The notes beneath the pieces are model-generated. The model made no database searches. It was not told the origin of the DNA and worked only from the letters and a program-made list of their open reading frames with translations. DNA of 5,733 nucleotides from JAUWCW01 sp030609125 [NCBI: Candidatus Rokuibacteriota bacterium] (GTDB taxonomy: Bacteria; JAUVQV01): contig JAUWCW010000144.1 of assembly GCA_030609125.1 (NCBI GenBank), positions 1 to 5,733 on the forward strand. The letters run 5' to 3'. Of the stretch, positions 1-5,291 are shown piece by piece. Positions within the stretch are counted from its first letter, which is position 1. Each line of letters opens with the position of its first letter. The translations under genes were made by a program, and so were the position numbers.

Positions 1-1
1 C

Positions 2-70
2 CAGATGAAGGAGAACAGCGCCTTCGAAGCTTCCGTCTCTGAGGCTCAGCCCGGCGGTTCCGGAAGCTGA
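2..70 (+). CDS. C-terminal end of an unidentified upstream gene (partial)
   Basis: A frame open from the left edge reads 22 codons and stops at TGA (68-70). The visible tail is rich in Ser, Glu, Ala and Gly and ends PGGSGS, which looks like a disordered C-terminus rather than a folded domain. Its stop overlaps the ispD start as TGATG, the arrangement expected for translational coupling inside an operon, and this is the main reason to think the frame is real. Genes encoding CarD-type regulators or PIN/TRAM proteins often precede ispD in other bacteria, but nothing in these residues identifies either family. The function is therefore unknown. Confidence 0.4.
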   Translation, partial: QMKENSAFEASVSEAQPGGSGS

Positions 71-756
71 TGCGTGCAGCCGTCATCATCCCCGCCGCGG
101 GGAGCGGCACCAGGACGGGCCTGAAAACGCCGAAGCCCTTCATCCTCCTCGACGGAGAGCCCCTTGTTCTCCATTCCCTCAGGGTCTTTCAGCGCCACCG
201 GGCCGTAGCGCTCATACAGCCCGTCCTTCCCCGAGACCTTCTCGGGACCTTTCGCCGTCGGGTCCTGCAGAGGTATCCCCTGAACAAGTGCCTGCCTCCC
301 GTCGCCGGGGGACGGGAGCGCCAGGACTCGGTTTTCATGGGCCTGAAAGCCCTCCCGGAGGACGTGGAGATCGTCGTTGTTCACGACGCGGCGCGCCCCT
401 TCATCACCGCCGCCGTCATCACCCGGGTCATCGAGGCCGCCGCGAGACACGGCGCGGCCCTTGCCGCCGTTCCCGCCCAGGATACGATAAAGATGCGATC
501 GCGACGCGGGATGGTCGTGGAAACAGTGGACCGCAGCAGCCTGTGGCAGGCCCAGACCCCGCAGGCTTTCCGTGCCGGCATCCTCAGGGAAGCCCACTCC
601 AGGGCTTCATCCGACGGATACAGGGGTACCGACGACGCCTCTCTCGTGGAAAGGCTCGGGCTCCCGGTCCGGCTCGTCGAAGGTTCGTCGCGGAACATGA
701 AGGTGACCACCCCCGGCGACCTCGCCCTGGCCCGGGCCCTTGTGCGAAAACAGTGA
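70..756 (+). CDS. ispD: 2-C-methyl-D-erythritol 4-phosphate cytidylyltransferase (IspD)
   Basis: IspD transfers CMP from CTP to 2-C-methyl-D-erythritol 4-phosphate, giving CDP-methylerythritol, the third step of the cytosolic MEP isoprenoid pathway. The 228-residue length is normal for a stand-alone IspD. The nucleotide-binding loop PAAGSGTR lies at residues 8-15, with R15 and K22 matching the catalytic Arg and Lys of the E. coli enzyme. Further family motifs are GGRERQDSV (80-88), VVHDAARP (103-110), VDRSSLWQAQTPQAF (153-167, with D154-R155), GTDDASLVE (186-194) and the C-terminal NMKVTTPGDL (209-218, with K211). The residue after K22 is Pro, where many homologues have Gln. The ATG overlaps the preceding stop; only a weak GGAAG (62-66) precedes it, so translation probably depends on coupling. 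ispF follows after 133 bp. Confidence 0.96.
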   Translation: MRAAVIIPAAGSGTRTGLKTPKPFILLDGEPLVLHSLRVFQRHRAVALIQPVLPRDLLGTFRRRVLQRYPLNKCLPPVAGGRERQDSVFMGLKALPEDVEIVVVHDAARPFITAAVITRVIEAAARHGAALAAVPAQDTIKMRSRRGMVVETVDRSSLWQAQTPQAFRAGILREAHSRASSDGYRGTDDASLVERLGLPVRLVEGSSRNMKVTTPGDLALARALVRKQ

Positions 757-768
757 AGGATGATTTGC

Positions 769-783
769 ATTTCATGGTGAAAT
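769..783. promoter_or_regulatory. AT-rich dyad ATTTCA-TGG-TGAAAT, operator-like
   Basis: A perfect 6-bp inverted repeat with a 3-bp spacer lies 12 bp after the ispD stop, in a distinctly AT-rich patch of a GC-rich region. Its size and spacing resemble a repressor operator, but I match it to no named regulator. Only a weak promoter can be drawn around it: TTGCAT at 765-770, a 17-bp spacer and GAGAAT at 788-793. The dyad is seen directly; a regulatory role is inference. Confidence 0.3.
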
Positions 784-800
784 TCCCGAGAATCAATCCC

Positions 801-849
801 GGCGGACGGCGCGTGGGAGCGGCCCGCAGGCGTTCATCCGCCGTCTGCC
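801..849 (+). other. GC-rich stem-loop in the ispD-ispF gap
   Basis: GGCGGACGGCG (801-811) can pair with CGCCGTCTGCC (839-849) as an 11-bp stem with one G-U pair. The 27-nt interior can form a second hairpin: GTGGG (813-817) with CCCGC (823-827), including one G-U pair, around a 5-nt loop. No T-tract follows, so this is not a standard intrinsic terminator. It ends 40 nt before the ispF start and could act as an mRNA stability or processing element, a rho-related structure or a leader structure. The pairing is visible in the sequence; the function is unknown. Confidence 0.4.
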
Positions 850-889
850 CGCACCGTTCATCAGTTGCCCGGAAAGGGGAAGGACAGTG

Positions 890-1396
890 ATGAGCCCGGA
901 AAGCGTCAGGATCGGCACCGGCATAGACGTGCATCCCTTCTGCGAAGGACGGGACCTTGTCCTGGGCGGGGAGAAGATCCCCTATCCTCGGGGCCTGGCC
1001 GGCCATTCCGACGCCGACGTCCTCCTCCACGCCATAAGCGACGCTCTCCTCGGGGCCGCCGGCCTCGGTGATATCGGCCTCCACTTCCCGGACAGCGACC
1101 CGTCGAACAAGGACCGATCCAGCCTGGACATTCTCGAGAGCGTCACCGCTCTCATAGCCGAAGCCGGGTTCCGGGCGTCCCATGTCGATTCCTGCATTAT
1201 CGCGGAGAAACCGAAGCTCTCGCCTCATTACCCGGCCATGCAGCGGAACATCGCCAGGTGTGTCGGCCTCGATCCGGGCCGGGTCGGGGTCAAGGCCACC
1301 ACGGCGGAGGGCCTGGGCTTCACCGGGAGAGAGGAGGGGATAGCCGCACAGGCCGTCTGCCTCATCGTTCCCGTTCCCGCCCGGAGCGGCACATGA
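890..1396 (+). CDS. ispF: 2-C-methyl-D-erythritol 2,4-cyclodiphosphate synthase (IspF)
   Basis: IspF cyclises CDP-methylerythritol 2-phosphate to MEcPP with release of CMP, two steps after IspD (IspE acts between them and is not in this window). The protein has 168 residues, slightly longer than the usual 155-160 because of a short C-terminal tail. The divalent metal ligands are D13 and H15 in RIGTGIDVHPF (7-17) and H47 in the GHSDADVLLHAISDALLG block (38-55). LGDIGLHFPD (59-68) and the KATTAEGLGFTGREEGIA segment near the C-terminus are also diagnostic. I chose the ATG at 890 over the in-frame GTG at 887 because AAGGA (880-884) lies 5 nt before the ATG and only 2 nt before the GTG. Same-strand placement after ispD matches the common ispDF pairing. 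Confidence 0.96.
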   Translation: MSPESVRIGTGIDVHPFCEGRDLVLGGEKIPYPRGLAGHSDADVLLHAISDALLGAAGLGDIGLHFPDSDPSNKDRSSLDILESVTALIAEAGFRASHVDSCIIAEKPKLSPHYPAMQRNIARCVGLDPGRVGVKATTAEGLGFTGREEGIAAQAVCLIVPVPARSGT

Positions 1397-1427
1397 GTCT
1401 TCGACCGCACACGGGACCCGACGCAAG

Positions 1428-1446
1428 CCTCCGGGAGACGGGAGGG
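1428..1446 (+). promoter_or_regulatory. nnr ribosome binding site with complementary CCTCC upstream
   Basis: GGAGGG (1441-1446) is a near-consensus Shine-Dalgarno sequence 5 nt before a TTG codon, and it decides the nnr start. CCTCC (1428-1432) is exactly complementary to GGAGG (1441-1445) across an 8-nt loop, so the mRNA could fold to mask the site. The RBS itself is well supported; masking is inference from a short 5-bp stem. Confidence 0.6.
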
Positions 1447-1451
1447 AACCG

Positions 1452-3053
1452 TTGAAACTCCTCACGGCCGTGGAAATGGCGGCCATGGACCGCCAGGCAA
1501 CGGAGCATTTCAGCATTCCCGCCCTGACCCTCATGGAGAATGCGGGCCGCGCGGTGGCCGAAGCCGCCGTGGAGATGCTCGGGGACCTCCGCGGCCGCAA
1601 GGTCCCCATCTTCTGCGGCAAGGGGAACAACGGCGGCGACGGCCTGGTGGCGGGAAGGCGCCTGCTTCGCATGGGCGCTGAACCGGCGGTCTTTCTCTTC
1701 GGGTCTTTCCAGGACCTGAAACCCGGCCCGAGAGCCAACCTCGACATGGCCGGACGATGCGGCCTCAGGGTGACGGCTGTCCCTGACAAGGCCGCCCTTG
1801 AAGCCGCCGGCGCCGAGGCCCGGGGTTCGGCGCTCGTCATCGACGCCCTCCTCGGTACCGGGTTCAGTCCACCCGTCAGGGGGATTCTTGCCGACGCCAT
1901 CTCCCTCATCAACGGCCTGGGCCTTCCTGTCCTTGCCGTCGACATCCCCTCGGGACTCTCCGCCGACACGGGCCTGCTGTCGGGAGCGGCCGTCAGCGCA
2001 TCCCGGACCGTGACCTTCGGTCTGCCCAAAGTCGGACAGTTCCTCTACCCCGCGGCAGAGAAGTACGGGACCCTCTATCTCTCCCACATCGGCTTTCCGA
2101 GGGCCCTGGAGGAGAAGATGCCGGCCTCGCACCATCTCGTCACCGCCGGCGATGTTTCCCGGCTCCTCTCACCTCGCTCCCCCTCCAGCCACAAGGGAAC
2201 ATTCGGGCACGCCCTCCTGCTCGCCGGCTCGCGGGGTCTGGCGGGGGCGTCCATTCTCGCCGCCAGGGGAGCTCTCAGGGCCGGCGCAGGCCTGGTCACC
2301 GTGGCCCTGCCTGAGAGCCAGGCGCCTCCCGTCCTTGATTCGCTCCCGGAGGCCATGATTCTGTCTCTCCCCGAAACCGGCCGGGGCGCCTCCGGCGAGC
2401 GGACACTCGAGATGATCCTCGCGGCCCTGCCGGGCAAGAACGTTCTGGCAGTCGGGCCGGGTCTTTCGTCTACCCCCGAAACAGCCCGCCTCGTCCGCGA
2501 CCTCATCCCCCGGGTGCGGGTGCCCATGGTCATAGACGCCGACGGCCTGAACGCCCTGGCCGAGTCACCGTCCGTTCTTCTCGAGAGCAAGGCCGAGGTC
2601 ATCATCACGCCCCACCCCGGCGAACTGGGCCGGCTCCTGGGACTCACAGCCGCCGAGGTCCAGGCCCGAAGGGTAGAGCTCTCCCGGGAGTTTTCGAAAG
2701 AATACGGGGTCCTGGTCGTCCTGAAAGGAGCTCACACGGTCATTGCCACGCCGGCGGGAGAAGTTTTCGTCAATTCCACCGGCAACCCCGGCATGGCGGC
2801 GGGGGGCATGGGCGACGTCCTCACCGGGATAGTCGCCTCATTCATCGCCCAGGGACGGAGCGTGCCGGACGCCGCCGTCATAGGCACCTTTCTCCACGGC
2901 AGGGCGGGCGACCTGGCCGCGTCCCGCGTCGGAGACTGGGGCTATCTCGCCGCAGAGGTGGCCGACCTCGTTCCCTCCGCGGTCAGGGAGGCTCTCGCGC
3001 GCGAGGAACATGAAGAGATCAACCGCCAAAACCTACAACTCCTCCGCACCTGA
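1452..3053 (+). CDS. nnr: Bifunctional NAD(P)H-hydrate epimerase / ADP-dependent NAD(P)H-hydrate dehydratase
   Basis: This two-domain repair enzyme rescues NADH and NADPH damaged by hydration. The N-terminal domain (about 1-220, YjeF_N/NnrE) interconverts the R and S hydrates. The C-terminal domain (about 230-515, ribokinase-like, NnrD) dehydrates S-NAD(P)HX using ADP or ATP. NnrE motifs are LMENAGRA (27-34), GKGNNGGDGLVAGR (56-69), DALLGTG (131-137) and VDIPSG (163-168). NnrD motifs are HKGTFGHALLLAGS (247-260), AGAGLVTVA (277-285), VGPGL (334-338), DADGLNAL (362-369), TPHPGEL (386-392), LKGAHT (424-429) and NPGMAAGGMGDVLTG (445-459), with the likely catalytic Asp at 455. The 533-residue length is normal for the fusion. 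The TTG start is preferred because of its strong Shine-Dalgarno sequence and because MKLLTAVEM matches the family N-terminus. tsaE overlaps its 3' end, as in the nnr-tsaE pair of E. coli. Confidence 0.95.
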   Translation: MKLLTAVEMAAMDRQATEHFSIPALTLMENAGRAVAEAAVEMLGDLRGRKVPIFCGKGNNGGDGLVAGRRLLRMGAEPAVFLFGSFQDLKPGPRANLDMAGRCGLRVTAVPDKAALEAAGAEARGSALVIDALLGTGFSPPVRGILADAISLINGLGLPVLAVDIPSGLSADTGLLSGAAVSASRTVTFGLPKVGQFLYPAAEKYGTLYLSHIGFPRALEEKMPASHHLVTAGDVSRLLSPRSPSSHKGTFGHALLLAGSRGLAGASILAARGALRAGAGLVTVALPESQAPPVLDSLPEAMILSLPETGRGASGERTLEMILAALPGKNVLAVGPGLSSTPETARLVRDLIPRVRVPMVIDADGLNALAESPSVLLESKAEVIITPHPGELGRLLGLTAAEVQARRVELSREFSKEYGVLVVLKGAHTVIATPAGEVFVNSTGNPGMAAGGMGDVLTGIVASFIAQGRSVPDAAVIGTFLHGRAGDLAASRVGDWGYLAAEVADLVPSAVREALAREEHEEINRQNLQLLRT

Positions 3054-3444
3054 AGAGACGGCCGGCATCGCCCGCCGCCTGGCGAAGGGGCTCTCGCCGG
3101 GGAGCGTCGTCGCTCTCGTGGGCCCGCTCGGCTCGGGCAAGACGGTTTTCGTCAAGGGGATGGCCGAGGCGCTGGGCCTTCCCGCCGCCACCGCCACAAG
3201 CCCCACCTTCTCCATCATCAACGAGTACGAGGGGGACCCTCCCCTCTACCACATTGACCTTTATCGCCTGGAGCACGCCGAGGAGATTGCCGAGCTCGGC
3301 CTTCACGAGTATTTCGACGCTGCCGGCATCGTGGCGGTGGAATGGGCCGAAAGGGCCTCCGGCCTGCTTCCGGAAGGGACCATAACCGTGACCCTCGAGC
3401 GCACCGGCGGCGGCGGCAGAAAGATCACCGTCAGCCGCACCTGA
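3010..3444 (+). CDS. tsaE: tRNA threonylcarbamoyladenosine biosynthesis ATPase TsaE
   Basis: TsaE (YjeE family) is the small cytosolic ATPase that works with TsaB and TsaD to make t6A at position 37 of ANN-decoding tRNAs; neither partner is in this window. At 144 residues it has family length. The Walker A motif is GPLGSGKT (38-45). SPTF (64-67) is the switch-like segment, followed by the signature HIDLYRL (81-87), GLHEYF (97-102) and VEWAER (110-115). Pro39 occupies a Walker A position that is often Asp or Glu. The ATG lies inside the nnr 3' end, giving a 44-bp overlap in another frame. GAGGA (3003-3007) precedes it by only 2 nt, an unusually short spacing, so coupling to nnr translation is likely. 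No better start exists before the Walker A motif. Confidence 0.95.
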   Translation: MKRSTAKTYNSSAPEETAGIARRLAKGLSPGSVVALVGPLGSGKTVFVKGMAEALGLPAATATSPTFSIINEYEGDPPLYHIDLYRLEHAEEIAELGLHEYFDAAGIVAVEWAERASGLLPEGTITVTLERTGGGGRKITVSRT

Positions 3445-3457
3445 AACAGCCCCCTTT

Positions 3458-3467
3458 TGTATATACA
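3458..3467. promoter_or_regulatory. Perfect 10-bp palindrome TGTATATACA
   Basis: A fully symmetric AT-rich decamer lies 13 bp after the tsaE stop and 54 bp before the malic enzyme start. Its position and its contrast with the surrounding GC-rich DNA suggest a protein-binding site, but I cannot assign it to a regulator. It overlaps the possible -35 element of the candidate promoter for the malic enzyme gene. Confidence 0.3.
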
Positions 3468-3490
3468 CACGGGATTTGTTGTCCTACACT
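3462..3490 (+). promoter_or_regulatory. Candidate sigma-70-type promoter for the malic enzyme gene
   Basis: TATACA (3462-3467) and TACACT (3485-3490) are separated by 17 bp, and each matches the -35 or -10 consensus at 4 of 6 positions. Transcription would start near 3497, leaving a leader of about 25 nt that carries the ribosome binding site. The AT-richness of this gap and the change from a housekeeping operon to a metabolic gene make a promoter plausible. The match is weak and is an inference. Confidence 0.3.
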
Positions 3491-3503
3491 GTTGCCGGAC
3501 AAC
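3478..3503. repeat. Inverted repeat GTTGTCC-N12-GGACAAC before the malic enzyme gene
   Basis: Two perfectly complementary 7-bp arms (3478-3484 and 3497-3503) flank 12 bp that include the candidate -10 box TACACT. The repeat could be an operator placed over the promoter or, if transcribed, a short hairpin ahead of the ribosome binding site. It is not a typical terminator for tsaE because CCCC, not a T-tract, follows. The repeat is directly visible; its role is not. Confidence 0.4.
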
Positions 3504-3507
3504 CCCA

Positions 3508-3515
3508 GGGAGGGG
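3508..3515 (+). promoter_or_regulatory. Malic enzyme ribosome binding site
   Basis: GGGAGGGG lies 6 nt before the ATG at 3522. This fixes that ATG as the start, although the frame is open much further upstream (to an ATG at 3342) through tsaE. Confidence 0.75.
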
Positions 3516-3521
3516 ACAGCG

Positions 3522-5246
3522 ATGCTCCAGTACAAGATACTCAAAGACGAGAACGACGACATCGTCATCGAGGTGGACAGCGACGGTTTCGCCCTGCTCC
3601 ACAACCCGATTCTGAACAAAGGCTCGGCCTTCACTCTCGACGAGAGAAGGCTTTTCAACATGGACGGCTTCCTCCCTTCCGCCATCTCCACCCTGGAGGA
3701 TCAGATCAGCCGGGCGTACGAAAACTTCCTGAAGAAACCGACCGATATCGAGCGCTACATTTTTCTCCGCGGCCTCCAGGACAGAAACGAGGTTCTCTTC
3801 TACGCCCTCATTACCAAGTACCTGAACGAGATGATCGGCATCATCTACACCCCCACCGTGGGAGACGCCTGCAAGACATACAGCCACATCTTCCGCTACA
3901 CCCGGGGCATTTTCCTCTCGCCCGAGAATATCGATCGCGCCGACGACATCTTCCAGTCTCTGCCGTACGGAAAAATAAAGGTCATCGTCGTCACCGACTC
4001 CGAAGGCATCCTCGGCATCGGCGACCAGGGCATCGGCGGCATGGGCATCCCCATCGGCAAACTCTCGCTCTACATCGCCGGGGCGGGCATCAACCCCTCC
4101 AACTGCCTGCCCATCACCCTCGACATCGGCACCGACAACCTGGAGCTGCAGAACGATCCCCTCTATCTCGGCTCCCGACAGCGGCGCCTTCGCGGGGAGA
4201 GGTACTTCGAGTTCGTCGACATGTTCATCGAGGCCGTCAGGAGGAACTTCCCCGACTCCCTCGTTCAGTGGGAGGACTTCAGCAAGCAGAACGCCTTCAC
4301 CCTCCTCGACAAGTACCGCGACAATCTCATGTCCTTCAACGACGACATCCAGGGAACGGGCGCGGTGGTGCTCGCCGGCATCAAGGGGGCCATGAGGGTC
4401 ATCGACGGCCGGCTGACTGAGCAGACGTTCGTCATCTACGGCGCCGGGGCCGCCGGTATCGGCGTCGCCAGGCAGATCCACTCGGACCTGGTCGGCCAGG
4501 GGCTCTCGGCCCAGGATGCCTACGACCGCATCTATCTTCTCGACAGCCGGGGACTCCTCCACGACGGCCGGGGCGGGGTGGACGAGTACAAGAAGTCCTT
4601 CAGCAAGCCGGCGGCCATAATGGCGCAGTGGAAGCTCTCTTCCGATGCCGCTCCGGGCCTGGAAGACATTGTCGCCAACGCGCATCCCACGGTCCTGCTC
4701 GGTCTCTCCGCCCAGGCCGGATCATTTTCCGAGAAGATCGTGAAGGGGATGAACGAGCACTGCCCCAGGCCGGTCATCTTTCCTCTCTCCAACCCCACCA
4801 GCAAGGCCGAGGCGACACCGGAGAACATCTGCCGCTGGACCGGCGGCGCGGCGGTGGTCGCCACCGGAAGCCCCTTCCCCGACGTGGATTATCAGGGGCG
4901 GGTCCTCAAGGTAGGCCAGGGAAACAACGTCTTCATTTTCCCCGGTGTGGGTCTCGGCACGCTGGCAGTGAAGGCGAAGGTCGTGACGAACGAGATGTTC
5001 TCCGCCGCCTCGAGCACCCTCGCCGGACTCGTGTCGGACTTCCGACTCAAGCTGAACTGCGTCTACCCTCCCATCGAAGACCTGCACGAGGTGTCGCTCA
5101 AGATCGCCGTGGCGGTGGCGCAGACGGCCATGGACCAGGGCGTGGCGACAAGGCCCCAGGTCCCTGAGCTGCTGGAGAAAACAATCCGGGACAGGATGTG
5201 GGTCCCCAGCTACGCCCGTCTCACCAAGGGAGTTCACTGCCGCTGA
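3522..5246 (+). CDS. maeA: Malate dehydrogenase (decarboxylating), large-type malic enzyme
   Basis: The enzyme oxidatively decarboxylates malate to pyruvate and CO2 with reduction of NAD(P)+ in the cytosol. At 574 residues it belongs to the large SfcA/MaeA and eukaryotic-like group, not the small or phosphotransacetylase-fused types. Motifs in order are FNMDGFLP (45-52), IYTPTVGDAC (108-117, with likely catalytic Y109), ILGIGDQGIGGMGIPIGK (163-180, with likely catalytic K180), WEDF (250-253) and FNDDIQGTGAV (272-282), where E251, D252 and D275 match the metal ligands, then the Rossmann motif GAGAAGIGVA (307-316), LSNPTSKAE (422-430) and ATGSPF (447-452). Residue 162 is Gly in TDSEGIL; human ME2 and E. 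coli SfcA have Arg there. That EG form also occurs in malolactic enzymes, so malolactic activity is a remote alternative. NAD or NADP preference cannot be read safely. The gene has its own strong Shine-Dalgarno sequence and probably its own promoter, apart from the upstream operon. Confidence 0.94.
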   Translation: MLQYKILKDENDDIVIEVDSDGFALLHNPILNKGSAFTLDERRLFNMDGFLPSAISTLEDQISRAYENFLKKPTDIERYIFLRGLQDRNEVLFYALITKYLNEMIGIIYTPTVGDACKTYSHIFRYTRGIFLSPENIDRADDIFQSLPYGKIKVIVVTDSEGILGIGDQGIGGMGIPIGKLSLYIAGAGINPSNCLPITLDIGTDNLELQNDPLYLGSRQRRLRGERYFEFVDMFIEAVRRNFPDSLVQWEDFSKQNAFTLLDKYRDNLMSFNDDIQGTGAVVLAGIKGAMRVIDGRLTEQTFVIYGAGAAGIGVARQIHSDLVGQGLSAQDAYDRIYLLDSRGLLHDGRGGVDEYKKSFSKPAAIMAQWKLSSDAAPGLEDIVANAHPTVLLGLSAQAGSFSEKIVKGMNEHCPRPVIFPLSNPTSKAEATPENICRWTGGAAVVATGSPFPDVDYQGRVLKVGQGNNVFIFPGVGLGTLAVKAKVVTNEMFSAASSTLAGLVSDFRLKLNCVYPPIEDLHEVSLKIAVAVAQTAMDQGVATRPQVPELLEKTIRDRMWVPSYARLTKGVHCR

Positions 5247-5291
5247 ATCTCCTGCTCGCGATCCCCGCCGGCCCCCGCAGGTAAGGGAATC

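Noticed and set aside
887-889. GTG start for ispF one codon upstream
   Set aside because: The Shine-Dalgarno is too close to the GTG (2 nt), whereas the ATG at 890 has a more normal spacing.
584-2029. Minus-strand open frame of 481 codons opposite ispD, ispF and nnr
   Set aside because: It runs antisense across three genes with clear family motifs and is low-complexity (Arg/Pro/Ala/Ser-rich), the usual by-product of GC-rich coding DNA.
3409-3419. Short GGC-repeat run at the 3' end of tsaE
   Set aside because: It encodes a Gly stretch in the loop before the last beta strand and is too short to count as a functional repeat.
3342-3521. 60-codon N-terminal extension of the malic enzyme
   Set aside because: It would lie within tsaE and the AT-rich gap, is Arg/His-rich and unlike any malic enzyme, while a strong Shine-Dalgarno supports the ATG at 3522.
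3303-4685. Minus-strand open frame of 460 codons opposite tsaE and the malic enzyme gene
   Set aside because: It is antisense to the malic enzyme catalytic core, dominated by Val/Asp/Glu/Gly, with no recognisable domain. Its length follows from stop-poor GC-rich codons.
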